From positions 62,001 through 126,000 of the forward strand of contig NZ_JACJUQ010000010.1 of assembly GCF_014235845.1 (NCBI RefSeq): DNA of 64,000 nucleotides. The letters run 5' to 3'. This document shows positions 1 to 11,678 of this stretch, in pieces. The translations under genes and the position numbers were made by a program. Position 1 is the first letter of the stretch. The number at the start of each line of letters is the position of its first letter. This DNA is from Pontivivens nitratireducens. GTDB taxonomy: Bacteria; Pseudomonadota; Alphaproteobacteria; Rhodobacterales; Rhodobacteraceae. The notes under the pieces were generated by a model. The model saw only the letters and a list, made by a program, of their open reading frames with translations, was not told where the DNA came from and ran no database searches.

Positions 1-2
1 CC

Positions 3-2169
<2,167 letters not shown>

Positions 2170-2203
2170 AGGCTTTGGGCAATGATCGGCGCTTGCCAGT
2201 GCC

Positions 2204-2228
2204 GAGTGGCTTTGTGATATAGCCACTC
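2204..2228. promoter_or_regulatory. Inverted repeat with embedded -10-like sequence upstream of the ROK kinase
   Basis: GAGTGGCT, nine bases (TTGTGATAT), AGCCACTC: perfect 8-base arms. A possible promoter overlaps it: TTGCCA at 2193-2198 and TGATAT at 2215-2220, 16 bases apart. There is no T tract after the second arm, so it is not an obvious intrinsic terminator for the XRE gene. An operator over the -10 region is the simplest reading. Confidence 0.4.
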
Positions 2229-2238
2229 AAAGCGCTTT
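2229..2238. promoter_or_regulatory. Palindrome AAAGCGCTTT (LacI-family-like operator)
   Basis: A 10-base perfect palindrome directly abutting the preceding inverted repeat and 19 bases before the kinase ATG. Its central CG flanked by A and T runs resembles operators of LacI/GalR-family sugar regulators. No LacI-family gene is in the window, so any regulator would act from elsewhere. This is an inference from resemblance only. Confidence 0.35.
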
Positions 2239-2257
2239 AACAGGATTGGGGACTCTC

Positions 2258-3178
2258 ATGCCCATCGGTGTGGATTACGGCGGAACGAAGATCGAGGCGA
2301 TCGCCATCGCGCCCGACGGGCAGGAACTGTCCCGCAGGCGTATCGCCACGCCGCGGCACGACTATGCCGGCTCCCTCACCGCCATCGCCCGGATCGTGGC
2401 TGAGGTGAAGGAGCTGTCGGGTCTGCACGCGGAGCCTGTGGGCATCGGCATTCCGGGTGCCGTCGGCGCGGATGGCAAGGTGTTCAACGGCAATTCCACA
2501 TGGCTGATCGGACGGGAGCTTGCGTCCGACTTGCAAGGGCTGATGGGTTGCGTCGTGCGGGTCGCGAACGATGCGAACTGTTTTGTTCTGTCCGAGGCGA
2601 TCGACGGGGCCGGGCGCGGAGCGAAGATCGTCTTCGGCGCGATTCTGGGAACCGGCGTCGGGGGCGGGCTGGTGATCGACGGAAACATGGTCGAAGGGGC
2701 ATCCGGCATGGCGGGCGAGTGGGGCCATTCGCCGCTGCCTATTGGCGATGTCGAGGAATTTCCCGGCCCTGAATGTTTCTGTGGTCGGCGCGGATGTGTG
2801 GAACAGTGGCTGTCTGGACCGGGGCTGGAGGCGGATTATGCGCACGATTGCGCAATCCCGGTCGGTACGGGCCCGCGCGTGCAGGAAATCCTCGCCCTTG
2901 CGCAGGAGGGGGAGGCACAGGCCGAGTCGGCTCTTTTGCGCCACCGTCGCAGACTTGCCCGCGCCCTGGCCGGCGTGGTCAATGTGCTGGACCCGGACGT
3001 GATCGTGCTGGGCGGCGGGGTCTCGAACCTTCCCGGACTGGCGGAGGAGCTGCCCGAGCTGATGCGCCCGCACGTCTATTCTACACATACGAACGTCGTC
3101 GTGCGCCGCGCGATCTTTGGCGACAGTTCCGGTGTGCGGGGCGCCGCACGCATCGCCAGAGGAGAGGCTTTTCTATGA
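2258..3178 (+). CDS. ROK-family sugar kinase (fructokinase/N-acetylglucosamine kinase type)
   Basis: A 306-residue ATP-dependent hexose kinase. The phosphate-1 motif is GVDYGGTKIEAIAI at the N-terminus. GTGVGGGLVIDG and GEWGHSPLP follow, and the ROK zinc motif CxCGxxGCxE is complete in ECFCGRRGCVEQWLSG. The substrate cannot be fixed from the motifs; the fructokinase/NagK branch looks closest. I use the ATG at 2258, 8 bases after a GGGGA, rather than the TTG at 2246 in the same frame. Its stop overlaps the ATG of sdhE by four bases. The upstream palindrome at 2229-2238 suggests sugar-responsive control. Confidence 0.9.
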   Translation: MPIGVDYGGTKIEAIAIAPDGQELSRRRIATPRHDYAGSLTAIARIVAEVKELSGLHAEPVGIGIPGAVGADGKVFNGNSTWLIGRELASDLQGLMGCVVRVANDANCFVLSEAIDGAGRGAKIVFGAILGTGVGGGLVIDGNMVEGASGMAGEWGHSPLPIGDVEEFPGPECFCGRRGCVEQWLSGPGLEADYAHDCAIPVGTGPRVQEILALAQEGEAQAESALLRHRRRLARALAGVVNVLDPDVIVLGGGVSNLPGLAEELPELMRPHVYSTHTNVVVRRAIFGDSSGVRGAARIARGEAFL

Positions 3179-3435
3179 CCGAAACACATGAAAACAGACT
3201 GAAGCGACTGCGGATCAGATCGTGGCGTCGCGGAACCAAGGAAATGGACCTGATCCTCGGCCCCTATGCCGACGCCGATCTGGCCACGCTGCCTGTTGCA
3301 CGCATCGACGATTACGAGGACCTGCTCGAGGAAAGCGATCACGACCTGTATTCGTGGTTTTCGGGGCGCGAGGACACACCCCCCCGGCATGTGGAGATGA
3401 TCTCCATCATAATGGAGGGACGCCAGTTCCGTTAA
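3175..3435 (+). CDS. sdhE: SdhE: FAD assembly factor for succinate dehydrogenase
   Basis: An 86-residue protein of the SdhE/Sdh5 (DUF339) family, which helps attach FAD covalently to the flavoprotein subunit SdhA. The defining RGxxE motif is present as WRRGTKEMDLILG (about residues 17-29), followed by the conserved DYEDLLEESDHDLYSWFSG. Length is normal for the family. It overlaps the upstream sugar kinase by four bases (ATGA), so its translation is probably coupled to the kinase. No sdh structural gene lies in the window, so it acts on a complex encoded elsewhere. Confidence 0.92.
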   Translation: MTETHENRLKRLRIRSWRRGTKEMDLILGPYADADLATLPVARIDDYEDLLEESDHDLYSWFSGREDTPPRHVEMISIIMEGRQFR

Positions 3436-3495
3436 AACCTTCGTAACGAATGGCGGGCTACTTTAGTGCGAGCAGTACGATAAGGTAGTCAAGAA

Positions 3496-4011
3496 ATGGT
3501 GATGAGCAATCTGGCGGAGTCTCTGCCCAACCCCGACGAACGGAAACTCGACGATTTTCTGGCGTCATATCTCGAAACCCTGTCGATGGTCGAGCGTCTG
3601 CACCGGCTGCTTCTGGATGTCATCAAGGATGAGTTCGAGCGTTTGCAGGTCATCGACATCAACTCGGTACAGGCGCTGCTGTTGTTCAATGTGGGGGCAA
3701 ACGTGCTGACCGCTGGTGAGTTGAAGAGCAGGGGCTACTATCAGGGCTCGAACGTCTCGTACAACCTCAAGAAGCTGGTGGATGCAGGCTACATGCATCA
3801 CGAACGTTGTATCGCGGATCGTCGCGCCGTCCGGGTACGCCTGACCGACCGGGGGATCGAAGTGCGCAACCTCGTCTCCAGCCTGTTTGAGCGTCATGCG
3901 GAGGGTATCGTGCGCCGGGGTGTACTGCCCGAGGGCCGGATCGACGATATCAATTCCGACTTGCGCGGGGTCGAGGCATATTGGACCGAGCAGATTCGCT
4001 ACATTTATTGA
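3496..4011 (+). CDS. MarR-family winged-helix regulator (LdtR-like)
   Basis: A 171-residue MarR-type regulator. The winged helix spans about residues 55-125: SVQALLLFNVG, TAGELKSRGYYQGSNVSYNL as recognition region, then HHERCIADRRAVRVRLTDRG as the wing. Dimerising helices flank it. The SNVSYNLKKLVDAGYMHHER region resembles alphaproteobacterial LdtR, which controls cell-wall and stress genes; I hold that link loosely. The start may be 3496 or the ATG at 3502. Upstream, TTCGTAACGAA (3440-3450) is a possible autoregulatory site. The gene stands alone, followed by 200 bases with a palindrome at 4062-4073. Confidence 0.88.
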   Translation: MVMSNLAESLPNPDERKLDDFLASYLETLSMVERLHRLLLDVIKDEFERLQVIDINSVQALLLFNVGANVLTAGELKSRGYYQGSNVSYNLKKLVDAGYMHHERCIADRRAVRVRLTDRGIEVRNLVSSLFERHAEGIVRRGVLPEGRIDDINSDLRGVEAYWTEQIRYIY

Positions 4012-4061
4012 GTCGCATTGACTGGCCTGGCGCCCGTCACGCCCCGCCAACCTCCTTTTAG

Positions 4062-4073
4062 GCGATATATCGC
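4062..4073. promoter_or_regulatory. Palindrome GCGATATATCGC between MarR and RodZ-like genes
   Basis: A 12-base perfect palindrome in the 201-base gap 4012-4212. It could be a regulator site for the downstream gene or part of the 3' region of the MarR gene. The same gap also carries TTGTACAA (4188-4195). I see no convincing intrinsic terminator here. Confidence 0.3.
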
Positions 4074-4212
4074 TCATATCAGACGGTCGCGCGGTGAAAT
4101 CCGAAGGTTTGGAGGCGTTTTATCCTTGTCATGCCTCAATTCCTGCATAAAAGCGGTTCTGCACAACGTGTCATTCTGCTAACGTAATTGTACAACCAAA
4201 GCGCGCAAAGCG

Positions 4213-5496
4213 TTGGGATATGGGACAGGTTTGCACACCAATGCGGGCCAGGGCAGATTGGGCATAGATGTGGCGTGGGACACGGACGGCACTCTTTCAG
4301 GTTTCGACTCCTATGAGGTAACTCTGGGCGATCAGTTGCGCGGTGAACGCGCGACGAAGGGAAAGTCGCTTCTGGATGTACAGCGAGATCTGAGGATAAA
4401 GGCTGCCTATATCGCGGCGATCGAGAATTGCGATCTGGAGGTATTCCCAAATCGCGGATTTGTCGCGGGGTATGTTCGCAGCTATGCCCGTTATCTGGGC
4501 CTGGCGCCTGAGGAAATCTATCAGCGGTTTTGTTTTCATTCCGGCTTCAACGGTGTGAATGCCGATATCCAGGGGCGCCATGTCCAGGGGCGGGCTGGCG
4601 CGACTGCACAATCTAGAGTTGTCTCGCACAAGATCGATCTGAAGAACGATCCGCTGTCGCGTGGCAAACTGTCCGGCCCCGTCGCTGAATCCGGCTTCGA
4701 CCTGCGCGCTCTGCTGGGCGGCATGCTGTCGCTGTTCGTGATGGCGGGGCTGCTGGGCGGGGTCGGCTATGGCGGTTGGCGGGTCCTGCAGGAGGTTCAG
4801 CGGGTCGAACTGGCCCCCGTCTCGCAAACCCCGGTCGTTGCGGATGAGGGGGTGACCCTAGCGACCGTAGCCCCAGATGAAAGCGACATCACAACACGTG
4901 CCGCGACCTCCACGGTGGAGCGGGATGCAGCGTTGGAGCGTTTGTACCGACCCGAACCGCTGGTTCCGGTAATGGCGCCACGCGACGGACCCATCGCCTC
5001 CATCGATCCGGAGCAGGTCGGAAGCTTCGCCAACCGCATCACCAACGACCTCGTTCCCGAGCAGGAAACCCTCGTGGCCGCGAATATGGACGCACTGCCG
5101 CCGAATGCTGCGGAACTGCTGGCCTCAGTCGAAATGCCCCCGGTGCCGCCGGTCGTTTCGGTGATCGCATCGCAGGCGGCGTGGATCCGCGTCAGTCAGG
5201 CGGACGGCGCGACCTTGTTCGAAACCATTCTGGCCGCGGGGGAGAGTTACGTCGTGCCCGAGGGTGTAGACTCGCCGGAGCTGCGTGCCGGCAACTCCGG
5301 TTCGGTTTTCCTCTCCGTCGGGGATCAGCTGTTCGGGCCTTTGGGGAATGGCCCGCGTGTCGCCAAGCAGGTTTCCCTGCTGGCCGAGGACATTCCGCAG
5401 GTGTGGTCTCTCGCGGAACCAACGGCAGAGCAAAGCGCCGCATTGCAAGGTGCGTTGATCAGCACGGCGGAGCGTACGGCCCGCGCCACCGACTAG
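4213..5496 (+). CDS. RodZ-like protein: HTH, one membrane segment, C-terminal DUF4115 domain
   Basis: A 427-residue bitopic protein. A cytoplasmic helix-turn-helix (HTH_25 type) covers about residues 36-105, with [20 protein letters not shown] and [16 protein letters not shown]. One hydrophobic segment follows (about 175-195, [20 protein letters not shown]), then a long low-complexity stretch and a C-terminal DUF4115-like domain (about 325-400). RodZ links MreB to the cell wall in other bacteria; that role is inferred. No ATG opens the frame: the start is TTG at 4213 or one of the in-frame TTG or GTG codons at 4231, 4258 and 4270. It precedes ispG, a common alphaproteobacterial order. Confidence 0.85.
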   Translation: MGYGTGLHTNAGQGRLGIDVAWDTDGTLSGFDSYEVTLGDQLRGERATKGKSLLDVQRDLRIKAAYIAAIENCDLEVFPNRGFVAGYVRSYARYLGLAPEEIYQRFCFHSGFNGVNADIQGRHVQGRAGATAQSRVVSHKIDLKNDPLSRGKLSGPVAESGFDLRALLGGMLSLFVMAGLLGGVGYGGWRVLQEVQRVELAPVSQTPVVADEGVTLATVAPDESDITTRAATSTVERDAALERLYRPEPLVPVMAPRDGPIASIDPEQVGSFANRITNDLVPEQETLVAANMDALPPNAAELLASVEMPPVPPVVSVIASQAAWIRVSQADGATLFETILAAGESYVVPEGVDSPELRAGNSGSVFLSVGDQLFGPLGNGPRVAKQVSLLAEDIPQVWSLAEPTAEQSAALQGALISTAERTARATD

Positions 5497-5572
5497 CGCC
5501 GCTGCTGCGGGTGACATGTGCACCCGACATACTTATGTTCAGATCGAACCAAAGCTGATCAGGGCCCATCAG

Positions 5573-6703
5573 ATGCAAAATCATATCCGCCCATGGCGCA
5601 ATATCGACCGGCGTGTCAGCCGCAAAATCCATGTTGGATCCGTGCCTGTCGGCGGCGATGCGCCGATCAGCGTCCAGACCATGACCAACACGCTGACCCA
5701 TGACGCCAAGGCGACCATCGCGCAGGTTCTGGCCTGTGCGGAGGCCGGTGCCGATATCGTGCGGGTCTCCTGCCCGGACGAGGCCAGCACGGCCGCCCTG
5801 CAAGAAATCGTGCGGGAAAGTCCGGTTCCCATCGTCGCGGACATTCATTTTCATTACAAACGCGCCATCGAAGCGGCAGAGGCCGGAGCGGCCTGTCTGC
5901 GGATCAATCCCGGTAATATCGGCTCTCCCGAACGGGTGCGCGAAGTGATCAAGGCCGCGAAGGACCACGGGTGCTCCATGCGCATCGGCGTCAACGCCGG
6001 CAGTCTGGAACGGCACTTGCTGGAAAAATACGGTGAGCCGTGCCCGGATGCCATGGTCGAGAGCGGGCTGGATCACATCAAGCTGTTGCAGGACAACGAT
6101 TTTCACGAATTCAAGATCAGTGTGAAGGCCTCCGACGTCTTCCTCGCCTCCGCCGCTTACATGGCCATTGCCGAAGCGACAGACGCGCCGTTGCATCTGG
6201 GCATTACCGAGGCAGGCTCGCATTACGCGGGCACCGTGAAATCCGCGATCGGCATGGGAAATCTGCTCTGGGCCGGGATCGGTGACACAATCCGTGTCAG
6301 CCTTTCGGCCGATCCGGTCGAGGAAATCAAGGCGGGCTTCGAGATCCTCAAATCCCTGGGGCTGCGGCATCGGGGTGTGAACATCATTTCTTGCCCCTCC
6401 TGCGCGCGGCAGGGCTTTGACGTGATCGCCACCGTCGCGGAATTGGAGCAACGGTTGGAGCATGTCAAAACGCCTATGAGCCTGAGCATCATCGGCTGTG
6501 TTGTGAACGGCCCGGGTGAGGCGCTGATGACCGATGTCGGATTTACCGGCGGTGGGAATGGTGCGGGTATGGTCTACATGGCTGGCAAGCAGGATCACAA
6601 GCAGGGGAACGCCGGGATGATCGACCATATCGTTGAGCTGGTGGAAAAGCGTGCAGTCCAGATCGAGGCTGAACGCGACGCCGCGCGCGAGGCCGCAGAG
6701 TGA
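5573..6703 (+). CDS. ispG: 4-hydroxy-3-methylbut-2-enyl diphosphate synthase
   Basis: A 376-residue iron-sulfur enzyme of the non-mevalonate isoprenoid pathway, converting methylerythritol cyclodiphosphate to HMBPP. The TIM-barrel half contains [19 protein letters not shown] and [18 protein letters not shown]. The C-terminal 4Fe-4S domain has the expected cysteines in [13 protein letters not shown] and [11 protein letters not shown] start at the ATG at 5573 because [19 protein letters not shown] matches the family's usual N-terminus; the frame is open to 5516. The stop overlaps the next GTG by four bases. ispDF, acting in the same pathway, is 20 kb away in the window. Confidence 0.95.
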   Translation: MQNHIRPWRNIDRRVSRKIHVGSVPVGGDAPISVQTMTNTLTHDAKATIAQVLACAEAGADIVRVSCPDEASTAALQEIVRESPVPIVADIHFHYKRAIEAAEAGAACLRINPGNIGSPERVREVIKAAKDHGCSMRIGVNAGSLERHLLEKYGEPCPDAMVESGLDHIKLLQDNDFHEFKISVKASDVFLASAAYMAIAEATDAPLHLGITEAGSHYAGTVKSAIGMGNLLWAGIGDTIRVSLSADPVEEIKAGFEILKSLGLRHRGVNIISCPSCARQGFDVIATVAELEQRLEHVKTPMSLSIIGCVVNGPGEALMTDVGFTGGGNGAGMVYMAGKQDHKQGNAGMIDHIVELVEKRAVQIEAERDAAREAAE

Positions 6704-7209
6704 TCGGCAAAGTGATATTCTGGATCGCAGTCGGCGTTGTCGTCATTGGGGTGGGTGGCGTCTACATGATTCGCAACGTGTCGCACGATCCGGCCGTGTG
6801 GCATGTTGATCCGCTGACCGCCCCCACGCCCGACACGCCGAATTCCTATCGCATGGTTCCTGTGATCGAAGGCTACGAACCGGTCACGCAGGAGCGTATC
6901 GACCGCGAATCCCCGATCTACGACGCCAATCCCGCCCTGATCTCGCAAGCGTTCGATGAGTTCGTTCTGCGCCAGCCCCGGACGGAACGGATCGCCGGTA
7001 CGCCTGAAACCGGCTGGATGACCTATGTTCAGCAATCGGAGGTCATGCGGTTCCCCGACTACATTTCGGTCTTGTTCCTCGACCTTGGAAACGGGCAATC
7101 GACAGCCGCCATCTTCTCCCGCTCACGCTACGGCCATTCCGATCTGGGCGTGAATGCGAACCGGGTGGAGCGTTGGCTGTCGTCATTGTCCTCATTCGAG
7201 GTGGAGTAG
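6700..7209 (+). CDS. DUF1499-family protein with N-terminal membrane anchor
   Basis: A 169-residue protein starting with GTG inside the ispG stop (GTGA overlap). Residues 2-24 form one hydrophobic segment ([20 protein letters not shown]), and the rest would be periplasmic. The body resembles the DUF1499 family ([57 protein letters not shown]). The family has no established activity. Coupling to ispG and position before prfA suggest a housekeeping operon. The prfA start lies 39 bases beyond its stop. Confidence 0.85.
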   Translation: MIGKVIFWIAVGVVVIGVGGVYMIRNVSHDPAVWHVDPLTAPTPDTPNSYRMVPVIEGYEPVTQERIDRESPIYDANPALISQAFDEFVLRQPRTERIAGTPETGWMTYVQQSEVMRFPDYISVLFLDLGNGQSTAAIFSRSRYGHSDLGVNANRVERWLSSLSSFEVE

Positions 7210-7247
7210 GGCTTGACCCCGGACCGTGGGCGGGGGCAGATCGCGGC

Positions 7248-8309
7248 ATGATACCTTCTGACAAGATCGACGACATTCTGGGCCGCTTCGACTATCTCGA
7301 AGCAAAGATGTCCAGCGGGTTGAGCGGCGCCGATATGGTGGCCACCGCGCAGGAATATGCCGAATTGCGCCCAGTGGTAGAGCAGGCGCGCAGCTATCGC
7401 GCATTGCTCGATGATATCGCCGCCGCGCAGGATATGCGCGACGATCCGGAAATGCGTGCCCTTGCTGAGGAGGAGCTCGGCACTTTGCAGGCAGCCTTGC
7501 CCGAGGTCGAGGCTCGTGTGCAGCGTGCATTGTTGCCGAAGGACGCCGCCGACGCTCGCCCTGCAATTCTGGAAATCCGTGCGGGTACAGGCGGTGACGA
7601 GGCCGCGCTGTTCGCCGCCGATCTGTTCCGAATGTACCAACGATATTGTGAGGATAACGGCTGGAAGGTCGATGTGGTCGAACAGGCCCCGACGGAGCTG
7701 GGCGGGTATAAGGAAATCGTCGCCAACATCACTGGCACCAATGTCTTTGCGCGCCTGAAGTTCGAGAGCGGCGTGCATCGGGTTCAACGGGTGCCAAGCA
7801 CCGAGAGCGGTGGCCGCATACATACCTCCGCAGCGACCGTTGCCGTTCTGCCGGAGGCGCAGGATGTGGATGTCGAGATTCGGGCGGAGGATATCCGGAT
7901 CGACACCATGCGGGCCAGCGGCTCCGGCGGGCAGCACGTCAACACGACGGACAGCGCCGTGCGTATCACGCATATCCCGTCGGGGATCGTCGTCACCTCG
8001 TCCGAGAAATCGCAGCATACCAACCGCGCCAAGGCGATGCAGGTGCTGCGCACACGCCTTTACGATCAGCAACGTGCGGCTGTGGATGCGGAGCGGGCGG
8101 CCGACCGCCGGGGGCAGGTCGGGTCCGGTGATCGGTCGGAGCGAATTCGCACCTACAACTTCCCGCAGGGGCGTTTGACGGATCACAGGATCAATCTGAC
8201 TCTCTACAAGCTGGATCAGGTCATGCAGGGTGACTTGACGGAGGTTATCGACGCCTTGACCGCAGCGGATGAGGCGGAACGCCTGGCGGCGATGAGCGAA
8301 CGTGCCTGA
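7248..8309 (+). CDS. prfA: Peptide chain release factor 1
   Basis: A 353-residue class I release factor that ends translation at UAA and UAG. The stop-codon reading PxT motif is PST at residues 183-185 ([15 protein letters not shown]), and the catalytic GGQ lies at residues 227-229 ([12 protein letters not shown]). Length and motif spacing match RF1 rather than RF2. The ATG at 7248 is preferred over a longer frame from 7173, which would overlap the previous gene. prmC, whose product methylates the GGQ glutamine, follows with an 8-base overlap, a standard and functionally sensible pairing. Confidence 0.97.
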   Translation: MIPSDKIDDILGRFDYLEAKMSSGLSGADMVATAQEYAELRPVVEQARSYRALLDDIAAAQDMRDDPEMRALAEEELGTLQAALPEVEARVQRALLPKDAADARPAILEIRAGTGGDEAALFAADLFRMYQRYCEDNGWKVDVVEQAPTELGGYKEIVANITGTNVFARLKFESGVHRVQRVPSTESGGRIHTSAATVAVLPEAQDVDVEIRAEDIRIDTMRASGSGGQHVNTTDSAVRITHIPSGIVVTSSEKSQHTNRAKAMQVLRTRLYDQQRAAVDAERAADRRGQVGSGDRSERIRTYNFPQGRLTDHRINLTLYKLDQVMQGDLTEVIDALTAADEAERLAAMSERA

Positions 8310-9114
8310 CATCGCTACGCTCCTTCGCAGCGCGGTCGAGCGTTTGCGTCGTGCAGGGATCGACGATCCCGCAGGCGATGCGCGGCGATTGCTGTCACGG
8401 CATGTCGTCGGGGCGCTGGCCGGAATGATGCGCGACGAGGTTTCCACAACGGTAGCGGAGCAGTTCGACCGGGATATTTCGCGGCGCGAAGCACGTGAGC
8501 CGGTGTCGCATATTCTGGGCTACCGGGAATTCTGGGGCCGCAAATTCGTCGTTACACGCGATGTGCTCGACCCGCGCCCGGATACCGAAACGCTGATCGA
8601 GGTGGCATTGCAGGGCGCGCCTCCGCATCGCATCCTCGACCTTGGGACCGGCAGTGGTGCGATCCTCGCAACCTTGCTGGCCGAGTTTCCCGAGGCGACG
8701 GGCACCGCGACTGACATATCTGCTGCGGCGCTGGACGTCGCACGCCGGAACCTTACGGTCCATGCTCCGGGACGCTGGCAGGCCGTCCAATCCGACTGGT
8801 TCGCGCAGGTATCGGGGCTGTTCGATCTGATCGTGTGCAACCCGCCATACATCACCGCCGCCGCCATGGCCGATCTGGCGCCCGAAGTCGCGGGACATGA
8901 ACCGCACGTCGCGCTGACACCGGGCGGTGACGGGCTTGACGCTTATCGGGCTTTGGCCCGGACCTATCGCGATCATTTGGCTCAGGGTGGTGTGGTCCTT
9001 TTCGAGATCGGCTTCGATCAGGGGGAAAGCGCGGCTGAACTGTTCAGCCCAGCCAGGGTCGATCTGTTCCGTGACCTGAATGGAAAGGCCCGAGTCTTGC
9101 GCGTACGGCCCTGA
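8302..9114 (+). CDS. prmC: Release factor glutamine N5-methyltransferase
   Basis: A 270-residue S-adenosylmethionine-dependent enzyme that methylates the glutamine of the GGQ motif in release factors. The SAM-binding motif is [20 protein letters not shown] and the catalytic motif is NPPYI ([11 protein letters not shown]). A helical N-terminal domain (about residues 1-75) precedes the Rossmann fold. It starts with GTG at 8302 inside the end of prfA, so the enzyme and its substrate are co-produced. A 229-base gap follows. Confidence 0.96.
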   Translation: MPDIATLLRSAVERLRRAGIDDPAGDARRLLSRHVVGALAGMMRDEVSTTVAEQFDRDISRREAREPVSHILGYREFWGRKFVVTRDVLDPRPDTETLIEVALQGAPPHRILDLGTGSGAILATLLAEFPEATGTATDISAAALDVARRNLTVHAPGRWQAVQSDWFAQVSGLFDLIVCNPPYITAAAMADLAPEVAGHEPHVALTPGGDGLDAYRALARTYRDHLAQGGVVLFEIGFDQGESAAELFSPARVDLFRDLNGKARVLRVRP

Positions 9115-9136
9115 TAACCGGAAATATGGTCAAAAT

Positions 9137-9144
9137 TTGTACAA
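9137..9144. promoter_or_regulatory. Palindrome TTGTACAA (second of two intergenic copies)
   Basis: This 8-base palindrome also occurs at 4188-4195. Both copies lie in gene-free sequence upstream of a plus-strand gene. The site is short, so shared control is only a possibility. Confidence 0.2.
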
Positions 9145-9160
9145 TAGGCAGCTTTGCCCC

Positions 9161-9189
9161 TTGAATTGCGGTGTGAAGGTTCGATAATA
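9161..9189 (+). promoter_or_regulatory. Candidate sigma-70 promoter for the DUF4167 gene
   Basis: TTGAAT at 9161-9166 and GATAAT/ATAATA at 9183-9189, 16-17 bases apart, lie in the 229-base gap after prmC. A transcript would have a leader of about 150 bases, which contains a small hairpin (CGGGC, AAGCC, GCCCG at 9270-9284). Confidence 0.45.
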
Positions 9190-9343
9190 AGAGGTGTTCC
9201 ATCGTGGTGAGTATTTTTCCTGCGAGATTGGGTACGTAGCTTCGATCAGCGTTAGCCGCTTATGCAAGACGGGCAAGCCGCCCGGACGGAAGCATCAGAA
9301 AGACCGCGACAGGCCAGACCTCAAGCGGCAGAAATCGGACAAG

Positions 9344-9898
9344 ATGAGACAACCGAACAAAAACCGCTCGCGCAAGAACAACCGTGGCAACAACAATAAC
9401 AACAAGAACGTGGGCAACATGACGAACCGTGTGTTCGACAGTTCCGGCCCCGAGGGTAAGGTGCGTGGCACCCCGGCCCAGATCGTCGAGAAATATCAGA
9501 CATTGGCGCGCGACGCGCAATTGTCTGGCGATCGGGTGAATGCGGAAAACTTCCTGCAACATTCCGAACACTACGCCCGATTGATGGCCGAAGCACAGCG
9601 CCAGATCGACGCCCAGAACGCCAAGCGGGAGGCCGAACAGGCCGAACGCCAGCAGCGTGAGGCGGAACAGGCGGAACGCGCGGCGGCCGAGCAAGCCGAG
9701 CGTCAGAAACGTGAGGCGGATCAGCCCGAGAGCGAACCCGAAGCCCCGACAAAGGGTGAGGATAGCAATCTGGTGAACACACCCGAGGAAGACGCCCCCA
9801 AACCGCGGCGCACGCGGTCGCGTCGCTCGAACCGATCCGGTGGCGGGGATGAGGCGCAGCCCGATAGCACGCCAGACACCACCGCAGCCGAGGCTTAA
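9344..9898 (+). CDS. DUF4167 domain protein, putative nucleic-acid-associated
   Basis: A 184-residue soluble protein. The basic, asparagine-rich N-terminus ([18 protein letters not shown]) leads into the DUF4167 core (about residues 28-90: [40 protein letters not shown]). A Glu/Gln/Arg-rich stretch of near-repeats follows ([30 protein letters not shown]) and should form a coiled coil, then an acidic tail and a basic cluster ([13 protein letters not shown]). RNA or ribosome association is suggested by composition only. I start at the ATG at 9344, just before the conserved part. Its stop overlaps the convergent rsmA stop. Confidence 0.85.
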   Translation: MRQPNKNRSRKNNRGNNNNNKNVGNMTNRVFDSSGPEGKVRGTPAQIVEKYQTLARDAQLSGDRVNAENFLQHSEHYARLMAEAQRQIDAQNAKREAEQAERQQREAEQAERAAAEQAERQKREADQPESEPEAPTKGEDSNLVNTPEEDAPKPRRTRSRRSNRSGGGDEAQPDSTPDTTAAEA

Positions 9899-10731
9899 CC
9901 TCTGACCGCTCGCGTCAGGGCGCAGAACTGTTCGAGACCGATCTCCTCCGCCCGCTGGGTGGGGGAGATTCCGACGGATGTCAGCACATCCTCCAGATCA
10001 GGCGTTAGCCCCCGCAGGCTGGCCCGCAACATCTTGCGCCGCTGATTGAACGCGCGGGCGACGATATCGCTGAGCACGCGCGCCTCGGCGGGATAGCGAG
10101 GCTGCTCCAGCCGTGTCAGATGCACAACAGCAGAAGAAACCTTGGGCGCGGGCGTGAAGGCCTGCGGTGGCAAGTGCATTGCGATCCGCGCGTCGCAGCG
10201 CCATTGCGCCAGAATGGCAAGCCGGCCATAGGCCTTGCTACCCGGTTTTGCGACGATCCGCTCCGCAACTTCCTTTTGAAACATCAACGTCAGGCTCTGC
10301 CAGAAGGGGGGCCAGTCCTGCGGTGTCAGCCACCGCACGAGCAATTCCGTGCCGACATTATAGGGCAGATTGGCAACGATCCGGATCGGTGCGGTCAGAT
10401 GTTGCGCGGGATTGATGGCCAGCGCGTCCCCCTGCAAGACGGTCAGACGACCGGGGGCAGCGGCGGAAATCTCGGCCAATGCGGGCAAACATCGTGGATC
10501 GCGTTCGATCGCAACGACCTTGCGCGCGCCTTCGGTCAGCAGCGCACGGGTCAGGCCACCGGGGCCGGGACCGATTTCCAGCACGTCGCATTGCGTCAGA
10601 TCGCCCGCCTGACGCGCGATTTTCCCGGTCAGATTCAAGTCCAGCAGGAAGTTCTGACCCAGCGCCTTTTTGGCCCTCAGATTGTGGGTGTCGATGACAT
10701 CGCGAAGGGGGGGCAGGTCGGCAAGGCTCAT
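9895..10731 (-). CDS. rsmA: 16S rRNA A1518/A1519 dimethyltransferase
   Basis: A 278-residue KsgA/RsmA enzyme that dimethylates two adjacent adenosines near the 3' end of 16S rRNA, a late 30S assembly step. Motifs are [11 protein letters not shown], the SAM site [14 protein letters not shown] and the catalytic NLPYNVGTE. It is the last gene of the lptF-lptG-lptD-SurA-pdxA-rsmA operon; its ATG overlaps the pdxA stop by four bases. At its 3' end it overlaps the convergent DUF4167 gene by four bases, with no room for a terminator between them. Confidence 0.96.
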   Translation of the reverse strand: MSLADLPPLRDVIDTHNLRAKKALGQNFLLDLNLTGKIARQAGDLTQCDVLEIGPGPGGLTRALLTEGARKVVAIERDPRCLPALAEISAAAPGRLTVLQGDALAINPAQHLTAPIRIVANLPYNVGTELLVRWLTPQDWPPFWQSLTLMFQKEVAERIVAKPGSKAYGRLAILAQWRCDARIAMHLPPQAFTPAPKVSSAVVHLTRLEQPRYPAEARVLSDIVARAFNQRRKMLRASLRGLTPDLEDVLTSVGISPTQRAEEIGLEQFCALTRAVRG

Positions 10732-11678
10732 TGACGCCGCTCCACCATATCGGTAGCCATCGCGATCGCGGCAAGCAGGCTGTCCGGCCGCGCGACACCC
10801 TTTCCCGCGATATCGAACGCCGTGCCATGGTCCGGTGACGTCCGCACGAAGGGCAGGCCCAGAGTGACGTTCACGCCGTCGTCGAAGCTCAACGTTTTCA
10901 ACGGGATCAGAGCTTGATCATGATACATGCAGATGGCCACGTCATAATGCGCGCGGGCGGCGGCATGAAACATGGTGTCGGCGGGCAGGGGATCGGTCAG
11001 GGTTAGGCCCTCCGCGCGCAAGTGGTTCAGAACCGGCATGATCACCTCGATCTCCTGCCGGCCCATCACGCCGCCTTCGCCCGCGTGGGGATTCAGGCCC
11101 GCGATGGCAATCCGGGGGGAGGGAATGGCAAAATCGCGGATCAAACCGGCATGGGTGACGCGAATGGTCTGCTCCAGCAAAGCAGGCGTCAGTGCTGCCG
11201 GAACGTCGGCCAGTGGGATATGGATCGTCACCGGCACCACGCGCAAATCGGGACCGGCCAGCATCATGACCGGGCGCGCCGTACCGGATAGATGCGCAAG
11301 GAATTCCGTATGTCCGGGATGGGCGAACCCGCCGCCATCCTTCAGGACCTTCTTGGATATGGGGGCCGTGACGAGGGCGGAAACCTGACCGTTCCGAGCC
11401 AGCTCCGCGCCCAATTCTATGGAACGGATCACCCCCGCAGCATTTCGCGGATCGGGGGTGCCGAAGATCACTTCGACGCTGGTCGGAATGTCCAACACGG
11501 GAATGGGGCCGGTGACCTCACGCGCTTGAGCGACTGTCTCCACCACCGCCACGTCGGCGAAGTTGCGCAGCACCGTCGCACTGCCGATCGCCACGAAAGG
11601 CGCGCCGCCGCGAGCATGTGCGGCGGCGGCAATCTCCGGCCCGATCCCGGCGGGATCGCCCAGCGTCAATGCCAGCAT
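10728..11678 (-). CDS. pdxA: 4-hydroxythreonine-4-phosphate dehydrogenase
   Basis: A 316-residue metal- and NAD-dependent enzyme of the DXP-dependent pyridoxal phosphate pathway. It opens with [15 protein letters not shown]. The metal-binding histidines lie in HPGHTEFLA and [11 protein letters not shown], and [13 protein letters not shown] is conserved. The neighbours SurA upstream (single-base overlap) and rsmA downstream (four-base overlap) match the surA-pdxA-rsmA order also known in gammaproteobacteria, so the grouping is ancient rather than metabolic. Confidence 0.96.
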   Translation of the reverse strand: MLALTLGDPAGIGPEIAAAAHARGGAPFVAIGSATVLRNFADVAVVETVAQAREVTGPIPVLDIPTSVEVIFGTPDPRNAAGVIRSIELGAELARNGQVSALVTAPISKKVLKDGGGFAHPGHTEFLAHLSGTARPVMMLAGPDLRVVPVTIHIPLADVPAALTPALLEQTIRVTHAGLIRDFAIPSPRIAIAGLNPHAGEGGVMGRQEIEVIMPVLNHLRAEGLTLTDPLPADTMFHAAARAHYDVAICMYHDQALIPLKTLSFDDGVNVTLGLPFVRTSPDHGTAFDIAGKGVARPDSLLAAIAMATDMVERRQ

